Shown: in pieces, positions 36,119-45,306 of the stretch
How positions within the stretch are numbered: position 1 is the first letter of the stretch
Layout: every line of letters starts with the position of its first letter
Source of the DNA: Candidatus Babeliaceae bacterium
GTDB taxonomy: Bacteria > Babelota > Babeliae > Babelales > Babelaceae
Direction of reading: 5' to 3'
DNA length: 64,000 nucleotides
Assembly (NCBI GenBank): GCA_019744895.1
Contig: JAIETV010000003.1
Location: 31,489-95,488 of the forward strand
Made by a program: the position numbers and the translations under genes
The notes under the pieces: generated by a model
The model's database searches: none
The model's input: only the letters and a program-made list of their open reading frames with translations
What the model was told of the DNA's origin: nothing

Positions 36119-36882
36119 GACTTATTTCCGTAGGTTATTGAACGTAACATCAGCCCATGCGCAGGTGCTGTTTTAAGATGTTGCTTTGGATTTTTCTCAT
36201 CTAAGATAATAGTAAGATATTTTTGAGCATTATCAAGCTTTTTTTCAAGCTGCATAGTCATAGTTTGCAATGCGGCACCGATAATTCTGCGGATCATATA
36301 GCGCAAAAAGCCTGGCCCTTTAATCCGAATGCGATATACGTTAAATCGTGATAAATACACTAATGAAATTGAATCGATTGTTCTCACGGTATCATCTTTA
36401 TCATAACCTGTACAAAATGAACGAAAATCATGCGTTCCTAAAAATATATCTAAGTTTTTTTTTAAGAGTTCGGCATCAAACGCGCCATAGTAAGTTAGAC
36501 AGTAACGCCCTACAATGGGCAAAACCTTAACGTTGCTTAGATAATAATCATATATTTTATAAACAATATTTTCCTGTAGATCGAAATCTCTCTGCATGTA
36601 TTGTACATCGCGCAATAAAATAGTATGCGGCAATGCTCCCTGCCATGCACGCTTGAGAACCTCTGGCTCTAAATAAAAAGCAGTTTTTAAGCGAGCAACT
36701 TGCCCTAATGCATGCACGCCCGTATCGGTTCGCGAGGCACCCACAAGCGATGCAACCTCCTGATGAAAAGCTTTTTTAAAACTCTTTTCAAGTTGGTTTG
36801 CAACAGCTTTTCCTGTCGGCTGCCATTGCCAACCCTGATAATCAAAACCGTCATAGGCAATAATAAGTTTATAATAATACAC
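36115..36882 (-). CDS. truA: tRNA pseudouridine(38-40) synthase
   Basis: 255 residues, normal length. Makes pseudouridine at 38-40 of the anticodon stem. The catalytic Asp is in ASRTDTGVHALGQVA; YDGFDYQGWQWQP opens the fold, and GPGFLRYMIRRIIGAAL is the conserved C-terminal segment. Start ATG 36882 matches family N-termini (MYYYKLIIAYDG). It is upstream of and overlaps the lipoprotein GNAT gene. Confidence 0.96.
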   Translation of the reverse strand: MYYYKLIIAYDGFDYQGWQWQPTGKAVANQLEKSFKKAFHQEVASLVGASRTDTGVHALGQVARLKTAFYLEPEVLKRAWQGALPHTILLRDVQYMQRDFDLQENIVYKIYDYYLSNVKVLPIVGRYCLTYYGAFDAELLKKNLDIFLGTHDFRSFCTGYDKDDTVRTIDSISLVYLSRFNVYRIRIKGPGFLRYMIRRIIGAALQTMTMQLEKKLDNAQKYLTIILDEKNPKQHLKTAPAHGLMLRSITYGNKS

Positions 36883-36897
36883 TGATATCTAATCAAC

Positions 36898-37587
36898 TTA
36901 AGGAGTTAAAAGTTTGATAATCTCTTTGTGAGTTATAGGATCAGCAGGAAATTTTTTAGGGTCACATATCTCTGCATGTAATCTATAGTAAACTAAAGGC
37001 GTTAAGCCATGCATTTTTAAAGTTCTGTCGGCATTATACTCGGCCAAAAGCTGCATAAGTGGGATGTCTTGGTGTTGCGCAGCATGATGTAAAAAAGTTT
37101 TTTCAAAGCATAAGGTCTCATCGCCAGAAACTTTAACATTATAAAAAGCATTTACATCAAAACCATCCGATTCAATTATTTTTCTTAATACACTTTGATA
37201 TGGTAATGTTCCTTTATTTGAGATGATAAGAGAAAACAAATCAGTTTTATATGCAACATGCTCTTGAGGAACTGCATCTTCCAATAAAGCTAAAAATCCA
37301 TCTATGCATTCCGGTTCTTTTTTAATAAAATCTGCTAAATTTTGTGTTTTCTTACACACATCAACATGCTGATTTACAAAAATGTTCATGAAATAGTCAT
37401 GATATTTTGCCTTACAATACAACATCTCTATTTTTTTCTTTACTGCTGAGGTAAGTCTGTTGCCTTGTTCACGCTTGCGTAGCATGCCAACTATAGAATG
37501 GGGCAATTTTTTATTACTTTCAACTTTTGGAGCAGAGAATAAGAGTAAAGGTAAACACATACCAAGAGTAAAAAGCTTCAGAAACAT
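36898..37587 (-). CDS. exported protein with ankyrin-like repeat
   Basis: 229 residues. A signal peptide (FLKLFTLGMCLPLLLFSA) precedes a helical domain with four Cys. About residues 170-205 match one ankyrin unit (FLHHAAQHQDIPLMQLLAEY, then NADRTLKMHGLTPL starting the next). Ankyrin proteins are abundant in host-associated bacteria, where exported ones can bind host proteins. Only one to two units are convincing here. It sits just upstream of truA on the same strand. Confidence 0.78.
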   Translation of the reverse strand: MFLKLFTLGMCLPLLLFSAPKVESNKKLPHSIVGMLRKREQGNRLTSAVKKKIEMLYCKAKYHDYFMNIFVNQHVDVCKKTQNLADFIKKEPECIDGFLALLEDAVPQEHVAYKTDLFSLIISNKGTLPYQSVLRKIIESDGFDVNAFYNVKVSGDETLCFEKTFLHHAAQHQDIPLMQLLAEYNADRTLKMHGLTPLVYYRLHAEICDPKKFPADPITHKEIIKLLTP

Positions 37588-37744
37588 CTCTATTCCTTTA
37601 AACTATATACCATTATTTTAAAGATATTCTAACATCATGAACACCGGCTAGACCTTAGATATTTTATCCCTTTACTTATACTCTAATCAACTCTTTTTCG
37701 TTAAAGAACGGCGAGCGCGCTTATGAGAATACTACGAGAATTTT

Positions 37745-39550
37745 TTATTTACGCAATGTAGATCGCAAAATTTTCTTGCGCAAACGGACAGATAAAGGGG
37801 TAATTTCGATAAGCTCGTCAGGCATAATCCACTCCATGCATGTTTCAAGTTCCATCTTGCGTGGCGGTTCAATTTTAACGGTATCATCCGAGCCAGAAGC
37901 ACGCATATTAGTTAATTTTTTAAGTCTGCAGGGGTTTACATCCATATCGTCTGAACGACTATTTTCACCGATAATCATACCTTCATAAATTGGGTCCCCA
38001 GATCTGATAAATAAAACACCACGTTCCTGGATCATATTAAGAGCGTAATCAGTAGCGGGTCCGTTTTCCATAGAAACCAAAGCACCTTTTGTACGCATGC
38101 TAATATCGCCTTTATACGGTTGATAGCCGGCAAAACTAAATGTCGCAATACCAGAACCACGCGTGTCGGTTAAAAATTGGCCTCTGAAACCAAGCAACCC
38201 ACGTGAAGGTACTTCAAATTCAATACGAACACGGCCGTTATCATAAAGTTCAAGATTTTTCATCTCAGCTTTTTTCTTACCTAAAGATTCCATGACAATA
38301 CCCTGGTGCTCTTGCATTACATCAACAACCAGATATTCGATAGGTTCACATTTAACGCCATCAATAGTGCGATAAATAACTTCTGGCGCAGAGATCTGAA
38401 CTTCAAAGCCTTCCCGGCGCATGTTTTCCATTAAAATGCCAAGATGCAATTGGCCACGGCCTGAGATCTTAAATGTTTCTGCTGAATCGGTAGGCTCAAC
38501 ACGCAAAGCAACGTTTGTTTTGAGCTCACGCTCTAAGCGGTCTTTAATTTGACGAGAAGTAAGCAACTTACCCTCTTTGCCACTAAACGGAGAATCGTTA
38601 ACAGATAAATAAAGAGATAACGTAGGCTCATCGATTTTTACATAGGAATGAGGCTGCGGATTGCCAACGTTACATAAAGTAGTGCCAATAGTTGCAGGCT
38701 CATTTTCGTTAAAACCCGTTACTGCAATAATATCACCAAACTCGGCAGTTTGCGTTTCTGTACGCTGCAAACCTAAAAAGTTATACATTTTTGTAATTTT
38801 TGTCGGCTTGCTTACTGTATCGTCTTTGCATAAAATAACTTGTTCTCCGACAGACATTTTACCGCTGAAAACACGACCGATAGCAATCTGCCCAAGGAAA
38901 TCTGAATGATCCATGCTGGTAACAAGCATTTGAAGACCATTAACTTCTTCCTTTGGGGCCGGAATAGTTTTAATAATGGTATCAAACAACAGCTTCATAT
39001 CTGTAGTAATTTTTTCTGGATCATCTGTGACAAAACCCTGACGCGAGGAACCATATAAAATAGGAAAATCTAACTGACTATCATTACGCGCAAGATCCAA
39101 GAAAAGATCATTAATAAGACTTTCTGTGCGCGCGATATCAGCATCTTTACGGTCGATTTTATTAATAAGAACAATAGGTCTTAAATTAAGCTCAAGCGCT
39201 TTATACAATACAAAACGCGTTCCTGGAAGAACGCCTTCGGCAGCATCAACAAGCAAAAGAAAGCCTTCAACCATTTGAAGAGTCCGCTCAACTTCACCAC
39301 CAAAATCACTGTGACCCGGGGTATCAACAATGTTGATAAAGTAATCTTGGTATTTGACACCAGTGTTTTTTGCTAAAATAGTTATCCCACGCTCTTTTTC
39401 AAGGGCATTTGAGTCCATGACACGGTCTGAAGAAGTATCTTGAATGGTGCCAGATTGGCGCAATAATTTGTCAACGAGGGTAGTTTTACCATGGTCAACG
39501 TGCGCGATAATAGCGATATTACGGATATTTGGTCTTGTTCTTTGTGTCAT
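37745..39550 (-). CDS. typA: ribosome-associated GTPase TypA/BipA
   Basis: 601 residues (E. coli 607). GTPase motifs are visible: IIAHVDHGKTTL (G1), RGITI (G2), DTPGHSDFGGEV (G3), NKIDRKDA (G4), followed by EF-G-like domains III and V and the TypA C-terminal domain (SRGLLGFRGQFLTDTRG). It acts in ribosome assembly and stress or low-temperature growth. Start ATG 39550 fits family N-termini. Single gene between an ankyrin gene and umuC. Confidence 0.97.
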   Translation of the reverse strand: MTQRTRPNIRNIAIIAHVDHGKTTLVDKLLRQSGTIQDTSSDRVMDSNALEKERGITILAKNTGVKYQDYFINIVDTPGHSDFGGEVERTLQMVEGFLLLVDAAEGVLPGTRFVLYKALELNLRPIVLINKIDRKDADIARTESLINDLFLDLARNDSQLDFPILYGSSRQGFVTDDPEKITTDMKLLFDTIIKTIPAPKEEVNGLQMLVTSMDHSDFLGQIAIGRVFSGKMSVGEQVILCKDDTVSKPTKITKMYNFLGLQRTETQTAEFGDIIAVTGFNENEPATIGTTLCNVGNPQPHSYVKIDEPTLSLYLSVNDSPFSGKEGKLLTSRQIKDRLERELKTNVALRVEPTDSAETFKISGRGQLHLGILMENMRREGFEVQISAPEVIYRTIDGVKCEPIEYLVVDVMQEHQGIVMESLGKKKAEMKNLELYDNGRVRIEFEVPSRGLLGFRGQFLTDTRGSGIATFSFAGYQPYKGDISMRTKGALVSMENGPATDYALNMIQERGVLFIRSGDPIYEGMIIGENSRSDDMDVNPCRLKKLTNMRASGSDDTVKIEPPRKMELETCMEWIMPDELIEITPLSVRLRKKILRSTLRK

Positions 39551-39680
39551 AGGTACTCAAAAATAGGGAAAATTAACAGAAAATTACACTTTAATTCAAA
39601 TAATACAATTTTTATATAATTTTGTATACTTTTTAAACGCTACTCATAGTATATATTGCGCATTACGCACAAATCTAAAT

Positions 39681-39791
39681 ATGCCATATACCGATAACGA
39701 CAGATTTTCCCCAATAGTCCCAGAAGAAGAAATGCCTATAGATAATTTCTTTACGGAATCTGACTTTAGGTGTCATGCGACTGAACTCTAG
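39681..39791 (+). CDS. possible 36-residue ORF, weak
   Basis: ATG 39681 to TAG 39791 on the plus strand in the gap between umuC and typA, encoding an acidic peptide (MPYTDNDRFSPIVPEEEMPI). No ribosome site or signal peptide is seen. Its proline/acid-rich composition resembles a regulated degron or disordered tail, but it may be chance. Confidence 0.2.
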   Translation: MPYTDNDRFSPIVPEEEMPIDNFFTESDFRCHATEL

Positions 39792-39794
39792 TTG

Positions 39795-41048
39795 CTAAAT
39801 CTTGATCGTTAAAATCTCATCCCAGCTTGTCGTGTAGGCACTGCTTTTGCGCTCCCGTTTTGCCTGCCAATTTTTTTCAATGCCTGAGGCTGCAAAACTA
39901 ATAGTCGAGGTGCCCCATTTATTGTTAATAGCATCGACTGTTTTCATGAGATCATCAGAAATGGTTTCATTAATAAGTGGCTTATAGAATAGAGTTTTTT
40001 GTTTTTCATTTTTCGGCACTAAGTCAAAAAATATAACGCCAGCTTTTTTGTATTCATAGCCCTGCACATAGATATGCTCAAGAGCTTTTATCGCATGATT
40101 TATAAGCAGTGGGGTATAATCCGTTGCCACGGGTAGTGTAAACGTTACACTCTGAGCATAGCGCTCTTGCGCGAATTTACTGGTAGCGACATACACGGTA
40201 ACAGCAGAAACAGTTAAGGCTTTTAATCGCAATCTACTTGCCGCTCGAGTCACATACTCAGCAACAGCTTGCTTAAGGTGCACAAGAGATGTTATGCGCT
40301 GCCCAAACGAGCGTGAATAAATAATCGATTTTTGCGATTCGGTGACTTCTTCAAGCTTCAGACAAGATATGCCGCGTAATTCCCATGCTGTTTGCAAACC
40401 CTTAATGGTTAATTTTTTTCTAATCCACCGGTCATCTGCGCTTGCCAAATCAGCCGCAGTCCATATGCCATAACCGCTTAATGCTCTGGCTGATCGGCCA
40501 CCGATTCCCCAAATATCTTGCACTGGAGTTTTAGATAATATATTTTTTTTAAACTGGGCAAGATCACGAATTATATAGACACCAGATTCAGATTTTTTTG
40601 CAATCTTATTTGCCAACTTTGCCAATGTTTTTGTCGGCGCAATACCGACAGAAACCGGCACGCCTACCCATTTTAAAATTTTTTCACGAATATATGCACC
40701 TAAAAGATCAAGATCTGTATAGCCTGAAAGATCTAAAAAGGCTTCATCGATGGAATAAATCTCTATGTCATCGACACATGTTTCCAGTATTGCCATAACA
40801 CGCGACGATATGTCGCCATACAAAGCAAAATTAGCTGAAAAAATTGCAGCGTTGTGTTGCTGTAAAAGATGCTTATATTCATGCAACGCTCCGCCCATGG
40901 GAACGCCAAGCTTTTTTGCTTCATATGAGCGTGATATAATGCAACCATCATTATTAGAGAGCACCACAACGGGTTTATTGTTAAGAGCAGGATTAAAAAT
41001 GCGCTCGCATGATGCAAAAAAGTTATTACAATCAACTAATGCAAACAT
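39795..41048 (-). CDS. umuC: Y-family DNA polymerase V catalytic subunit
   Basis: 417 residues (E. coli 422). Translesion polymerase. MFALVDCNNFFASCERIF holds the first catalytic Asp, YSIDEAFLDLSG the DE pair, and VGIAPTKTLAKLANKIAKK the palm/fingers segment. HhH and little-finger domains follow, and the UmuC-specific C-terminal end (SAYTTSWDEIL) is present. It lies 2 bases after umuD in the same operon. Confidence 0.96.
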   Translation of the reverse strand: MFALVDCNNFFASCERIFNPALNNKPVVVLSNNDGCIISRSYEAKKLGVPMGGALHEYKHLLQQHNAAIFSANFALYGDISSRVMAILETCVDDIEIYSIDEAFLDLSGYTDLDLLGAYIREKILKWVGVPVSVGIAPTKTLAKLANKIAKKSESGVYIIRDLAQFKKNILSKTPVQDIWGIGGRSARALSGYGIWTAADLASADDRWIRKKLTIKGLQTAWELRGISCLKLEEVTESQKSIIYSRSFGQRITSLVHLKQAVAEYVTRAASRLRLKALTVSAVTVYVATSKFAQERYAQSVTFTLPVATDYTPLLINHAIKALEHIYVQGYEYKKAGVIFFDLVPKNEKQKTLFYKPLINETISDDLMKTVDAINNKWGTSTISFAASGIEKNWQAKRERKSSAYTTSWDEILTIKI

Positions 41049-41050
41049 AC

Positions 41051-41437
41051 TTACACTTTATGTAGTACGCAGGTGACAATACCCCAAATTTCAAAGTCCA
41101 TTTCTGGAGTTACATGAATATCTTCATAATTATTGTTTGCAGAGCTCAGAATAACGCTATCTTTTTTCTGGCGATAATACTTAATGGTAAACTCACCCAT
41201 AAGAATCGCAACTATAATATTGCCAGAGACAACGGACAAGGCTCGATCAACAATTAAAATATCGCCACTATGAATACCAGCACCAACCATTGAATCGCCA
41301 GAAACGCGTACTAAAAATGTAGCAGCCGGGTGTTTTACCAGATACTTATTCAGGTCTAAAGGCAACTCGGTGAAATCTTGAGCTGGCGATGGAAAACCCG
41401 CATGTGCTGGATTTATTAAAAAGGGTATTTTTTTCAT
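41051..41437 (-). CDS. umuD: UmuD-type self-cleaving polymerase accessory protein
   Basis: 128 residues. S24 fold with catalytic S49 (VSGDSMVGAG) and K86 (FTIKYYR), and a cleavage site A13-G14 in AHAGFPSPAQD (E. coli Cys-Gly in the same context). RecA-stimulated trimming activates Pol V in E. coli. No convincing SOS box is seen upstream, so DNA-damage control may differ here. It precedes umuC. Confidence 0.95.
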   Translation of the reverse strand: MKKIPFLINPAHAGFPSPAQDFTELPLDLNKYLVKHPAATFLVRVSGDSMVGAGIHSGDILIVDRALSVVSGNIIVAILMGEFTIKYYRQKKDSVILSSANNNYEDIHVTPEMDFEIWGIVTCVLHKV

Positions 41438-41534
41438 ATACTTTTACTTTTTTATAACTATATTTTTATTTTAATCTTATGTTAAAGTTTATTAAATATA
41501 AGTATATCTAATTTTTGTTGATACGTATTACTAG

Positions 41535-41562
41535 AAAAGCCCACTTTTTACGGTGGGCTTTT
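41535..41562 (-). terminator. rho-independent terminator
   Basis: A 10-bp stem AAAAGCCCAC/GTGGGCTTTT (41535-41544, 41553-41562) with an 8-nt loop. It ends the rpsF-rpsR unit ahead of umuD; flanking T/A runs allow both directions. Confidence 0.85.
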
Positions 41563-41602
41563 AATTTTTTATATTCACAAAACGTGCACTAAGCACATCT
41601 AA

Positions 41603-41884
41603 TTAGTAATTTTGCGAGTAAGGCAATAACGCCATAGTGCGAGCTTTGCGAATCTCACGGGACAACTTACGTTGGTAGTAAGCAGCATTACCAGAAATGC
41701 GTGACGGTAAAATTTTACCGCGCTCGGTTAAGAAACTTTTTAGCAAATCAATGTTTTTATAATCGATTGCCGATTCTGGAAGTTCACCTGAAGTAAAACG
41801 GCAACGTTTTGCTGCAGAAAAACCACTTTTACGTGTTTTCTTTTTTAAAAGACGACCACTAATTTTTAATTTTGGCTTTGTCAT
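41603..41884 (-). CDS. rpsR: 30S ribosomal protein bS18
   Basis: 93 residues with the S18 core ([36 protein letters not shown]). The N-terminal extension is Lys-rich and longer than in E. coli. It binds the 30S platform with bS6. It follows rpsF by 19 bases with no ssb between them; in many bacteria ssb sits between the two. Confidence 0.96.
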   Translation of the reverse strand: MTKPKLKISGRLLKKKTRKSGFSAAKRCRFTSGELPESAIDYKNIDLLKSFLTERGKILPSRISGNAAYYQRKLSREIRKARTMALLPYSQNY

Positions 41885-41903
41885 ATCAATATCCTTAAAG
41901 GGC

Positions 41904-42317
41904 TTATTCTAGGTCTGCAGAAACTTCTTCAGAAGATTCTCTGTTATATGAATTATATTCGCGTGAAGGCGCGCTATCAAGCGACTCTGGGCGATGGTAT
42001 TCTAAAGCGCCATTTTCACCTAAGGCCGTTATAACAAAGCGCATAACCAACTCATTATACTTAACCGCAAAGAATGTCTTTAATGCCTCAAGTAATGATT
42101 GTTTATTTTTATCTTCTACTTCAAAGCGAACTAAGAAATAAACGCCATAATCATTTTTTTGAACTTGATAGGCTAGATAGTATTTACCCCAGCGCTCAAA
42201 TGAGATCTGAAAAGCCTTGTGTTCTTTAATCAAAGCTGCGCATTGAGTTTCAATGGCAGTTACTTCATCGGAAGTAATAGTCGGAACTGTTAAAAACAGT
42301 ACCTCATAACGCATCAT
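41904..42317 (-). CDS. rpsF: 30S ribosomal protein bS6
   Basis: 137 residues. [35 protein letters not shown] and [15 protein letters not shown] match bS6; the C-terminal tail beyond residue 100 is acidic and Ser/Glu-rich, as often in this family. ATG at 42317 or the next ATG is possible. First gene of the rpsF-rpsR pair. Confidence 0.95.
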   Translation of the reverse strand: MMRYEVLFLTVPTITSDEVTAIETQCAALIKEHKAFQISFERWGKYYLAYQVQKNDYGVYFLVRFEVEDKNKQSLLEALKTFFAVKYNELVMRFVITALGENGALEYHRPESLDSAPSREYNSYNRESSEEVSADLE

Positions 42318-42533
42318 ATGATGTTCCCTTATACTAAATGGAAGTGTTTTTTACACTAAAAAATCTATATTAATAGACTTTTTTTAGTTTTTCTTACTGT
42401 CATAATCTTAACAGAATATTAAAAATGTTCAAGAAACCGGCGATTTTAAGGCACAGAAAGCTACTCAAGGTACCTAAGGTTGCCTGCAATCAAAAGGCTT
42501 TAGTATTCTAGAAGGGGGATAGTGGGGGAAATT

Positions 42534-43223
42534 ATGTATAAAATACTTTCAATAAGTTGCTTACTGTTAGTAAATAATGCCATATATGGCGCTGAATTCA
42601 TAAAATTATCATGTCATGATAGCCGCTTACATACAAAATTTGAAGAGATACGCTGTCGCCCCAAAGAATTTGCGCGTAGGATAGCGCTTGATCAAGAGCT
42701 GTTAGAACTCTACAGATGTAATCACATTGCAGTTTACAATGAAAACAATAATTTAATAGGTTATTTCAGCAGCGCACTCAGTTTTTTAACAAAGTATCTG
42801 GATTTTGATTCGATACCCGCGCAGATGCAAACAGTCGCCAAGATGAATCTTATTCATGAATGCCTCGATCGGCCGTTTGAGCTTAATGACCCCTATGATA
42901 CGCAAGAAAACAGGGCTCATAACCTAGCTTACAAACTGCTGCAGGATATATTAAAAAAATATGAACATACACTCTTTTTCTGTGTAAGCGCTGAAGCCAT
43001 TCGACAACAGCTGGCAAAAATATCAAGACCCGCACTTTATGCTGAAAGCGACAAACACTATAAACCGTTGCTCTATAATGGCCTTCTGACCGTCCATTGC
43101 AGAAAAACATGCCTGTACAGCCAGGCAGCTCTCAATATTTCCACAGGGCTTCTTTCAGAAACACTTACACCAGTAGAAAGAGATCTTGCAAAACAAGCCC
43201 TTAAGACTATTTATCCAGATTAA
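42534..43223 (+). CDS. exported protein of unknown function
   Basis: 229 residues from ATG 42534; GGGGG lies before it, and a GTG four codons upstream is less likely. A signal peptide (ILSISCLLLVNNAIYGAE) is followed by a soluble domain with five or more Cys. HIAVYNENNNLIGYF recalls a GNAT strand-turn, but no acetyl-CoA loop is seen, so no family is assigned. It ends at a hairpin terminator facing the XRE gene. Confidence 0.65.
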   Translation: MYKILSISCLLLVNNAIYGAEFIKLSCHDSRLHTKFEEIRCRPKEFARRIALDQELLELYRCNHIAVYNENNNLIGYFSSALSFLTKYLDFDSIPAQMQTVAKMNLIHECLDRPFELNDPYDTQENRAHNLAYKLLQDILKKYEHTLFFCVSAEAIRQQLAKISRPALYAESDKHYKPLLYNGLLTVHCRKTCLYSQAALNISTGLLSETLTPVERDLAKQALKTIYPD

Positions 43224-43232
43224 ATAAAAAAA

Positions 43233-43257
43233 GGCGCCATTTCTGGCGCCTGAGTTT
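43233..43257 (+). terminator. rho-independent terminator
   Basis: Stem GGCGCCA/TGGCGCC (43233-43239, 43244-43250), followed by a T-rich tract; sits between convergent genes. Confidence 0.8.
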
Positions 43258-43280
43258 TTATATATTAACAAGTATAGCTG

Positions 43281-43955
43281 TTAATCTACAAACTTTTGAT
43301 GACGTTCAATAACGCGACCCAAGATTCTAAAATGATCTTTACCACGAATAAGAGCCAATGGCGGCTGCTTGGTATTAAGGGATTCAAGAACTATAAAATC
43401 TTCTGTGTAGGTAACTTTCATAATACCCTTAACCAATGTATCGGTGCCATATTCAACAGCGGCGATGTTGCCTGAGGTAGTACGTGTTTCTGGAGAAACA
43501 ATAAGGATATCACCTTTTTCAAACATAGGCGCAAGATAGTTACCATTAACCAATAATGCAAACATAGAAGCATCTGCACGGTTTAAAACAGGAATAAACA
43601 TATCTTTGCAACCACTTGTAACTTGCATGAGCTGATTATTATAGGGAGATGGATTTGAAGGAATCTCGCTTACTACAGGAACAACTTGAACTTTTAATTG
43701 AACATCTACTGATTCAGGCATGGTAACCTGGTTTTCAATATTGTCTGTACGTTGACGTTGTTGAGCAAAAAGGTCAATTGGTGAAATTTCAAAAGCTTTT
43801 GATAATTTACGCAAGGAATCTTCATTCCAGCGACGGGTACCATTTTTAATATGGGTGAGATAACTTTCAGACATGCCGGTTTTTTCTGCCAGAGTCTTAG
43901 TTGTCCACCCTTTTTCACGTAATAATTCTTTGACGCGTAACCCAGTTGATGACAT
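43281..43955 (-). CDS. XRE-family regulator with S24-like domain lacking the catalytic serine
   Basis: 224 residues. An N-terminal helix-turn-helix (GLRVKELLREKGWTTKTLAE, MSESYLTHIKNG) covers about residues 5-60. A linker with Gln/Pro leads to an S24 domain at about 105-220. At the position of the GDSM serine the sequence is GNYLAP (Y140); the Lys region (LVKGI, K176) is kept. It should therefore not self-cleave as LexA or cI do. The role may be ligand-controlled or constitutive repression. Its position between an exported-protein gene and rnhB gives no clear target. UmuD nearby keeps both catalytic residues. Confidence 0.9.
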   Translation of the reverse strand: MSSTGLRVKELLREKGWTTKTLAEKTGMSESYLTHIKNGTRRWNEDSLRKLSKAFEISPIDLFAQQRQRTDNIENQVTMPESVDVQLKVQVVPVVSEIPSNPSPYNNQLMQVTSGCKDMFIPVLNRADASMFALLVNGNYLAPMFEKGDILIVSPETRTTSGNIAAVEYGTDTLVKGIMKVTYTEDFIVLESLNTKQPPLALIRGKDHFRILGRVIERHQKFVD

Positions 43956-44052
43956 AACAAACTCCTTCTATCGTTTTTTTTGAAAAAACGTGCTACTGTA
44001 AATATAATAATTTAATTTATTCTAATAGTACTGAAATAATAATATTTGTCAA

Positions 44053-44709
44053 ATGAAAAATACTCCAAACAACCATTTTGAGAAGCAAACTTCTCTAAAT
44101 AATACGATCCTATGCGGAATTGACGAGGTTGGAAGAGGTTGCCTGGCAGGGCCTGTGGTGACGGCAGCTGCCATATTAAAATCAACCAGAAAAAATTCAC
44201 TTATAAAAGATTCTAAACTGTTGAATGAAACGCAACTAGAAAAAGCCTATAGTTGGCTCATAAAAAATAGCACTTTTGCAGTTAGCATTATCGATCACCG
44301 TCGTATAGATCAACACAATATATACCAAGCAACCCAAATAAGCATGTGTAGAGCCTATTATCAGTTATGCGCTGTGGCACCTGTAGCTCCTAAGGTTGTT
44401 CTGGTAGATGCGGTAAAGCTCCCCTTAAACTGCCAGGTAATAAGCCTTTATAAAGGCGAGAAAGAATCTATATCTATTGCAGCAGCATCAATTATTGCAA
44501 AAGTAACACGTGATCGAATTATGAAGCGGCTCTCCAAGAGTTTTCCTCTTTATAGCTTGCATGAGCATAAAGGATATGCTACTAAGATTCATTACAAAGC
44601 TCTTTTTGCCCAAGGCAGCTCGCCTATGCACCGAATGTCCTTTTTAAAAAATTACCAGCAAGCGCTCTTGAAGCAAATAAACACCCAAATTGAACTTTTT
44701 GAACCATGA
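44053..44709 (+). CDS. rnhB: ribonuclease HII
   Basis: 218 residues. Removes ribonucleotides from DNA and RNA primers. GIDEVGRGCLAGPVVTAA contains the first catalytic DE, KDSKLLNE the second region, LVDAVKLP the third acidic residue, and YKGEKESISIAAASIIAKVTRD the conserved substrate segment. Its stop overlaps the next ATG (ATGA). Confidence 0.97.
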   Translation: MKNTPNNHFEKQTSLNNTILCGIDEVGRGCLAGPVVTAAAILKSTRKNSLIKDSKLLNETQLEKAYSWLIKNSTFAVSIIDHRRIDQHNIYQATQISMCRAYYQLCAVAPVAPKVVLVDAVKLPLNCQVISLYKGEKESISIAAASIIAKVTRDRIMKRLSKSFPLYSLHEHKGYATKIHYKALFAQGSSPMHRMSFLKNYQQALLKQINTQIELFEP

Positions 44710-45302
44710 ATACCCAACAACCTTTTGGAGAAATAATTGCTAGTAGCTTGACCAGTTGGACTATTCAATCATGGCTCCTTGACGATTATCCCCCTTTTGG
44801 CGCTATTATTGAAATAATCTATCAGGAAAACAAGCATTTTGGCGTAATTTGTGATATAAAAACTGGCCCAAAAGATGCATCACGCACGCCCTTTGCTTTT
44901 GGAAAAACGATACAGGAGCTCAAGCAAGAACAGCCTCATATTTTCCAATTATTACAAACAACCATTATGGCAATACCCTTAAGCTACTCTGATAACAAAA
45001 ATCTGATATACCAAATTCCTAAACATCCTGCACCTATACATGCATTTGCGCAATTATGCACGTTACAAGAACTGCGTATTTTTTTTTCTAACGCTCATTG
45101 GATAATAACATTTTTTAATCTTGCCCAGCAGAATGCACTGTTTGATGAGCTGTTAATTGCTGTTCTGCATAATGCCCATTCCTGCCAGGCGCTTGATAAA
45201 GAGACTTTACAGGAAATTATTGATATCTTTTGTCTACTTACTCAAGATGACTATCGAAAATTAAAGATTTTTTTACAAAGAATTGAAGCCTTTATATACT
45301 AG
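44706..45302 (+). CDS. HAS-barrel-like protein of unknown function
   Basis: 198 residues. The first 100 residues (FGEIIASSLTSWTIQSW, YPPFGAIIEII, FGVICDIKTG) look like a small beta barrel of the HAS type (the N-terminal barrel of HerA and ATP synthase). The C-terminal half is helical (LFDELLIAVLHNAHSC). No ATPase motif is present. Coupling to rnhB by ATGA overlap and to ftsY five bases on suggests a housekeeping role. The fold call is tentative. Confidence 0.55.
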   Translation: MNTQQPFGEIIASSLTSWTIQSWLLDDYPPFGAIIEIIYQENKHFGVICDIKTGPKDASRTPFAFGKTIQELKQEQPHIFQLLQTTIMAIPLSYSDNKNLIYQIPKHPAPIHAFAQLCTLQELRIFFSNAHWIITFFNLAQQNALFDELLIAVLHNAHSCQALDKETLQEIIDIFCLLTQDDYRKLKIFLQRIEAFIY

Positions 45303-45306
45303 AACT

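Noticed and set aside
39681..39791. Plus-strand 36-codon frame in the umuC-typA gap as a confident gene
   Set aside because: No ribosome site, signal or conservation evidence; listed only at low confidence.
41440..41534. SOS box upstream of umuD
   Set aside because: No LexA-like palindrome (E. coli or Gram-positive type) is seen in this AT-rich stretch.
42534..43223. GNAT assignment from a LIGYF-like strand
   Set aside because: The acetyl-CoA pyrophosphate loop (Q/R-x-x-G-x-G/A) is absent.
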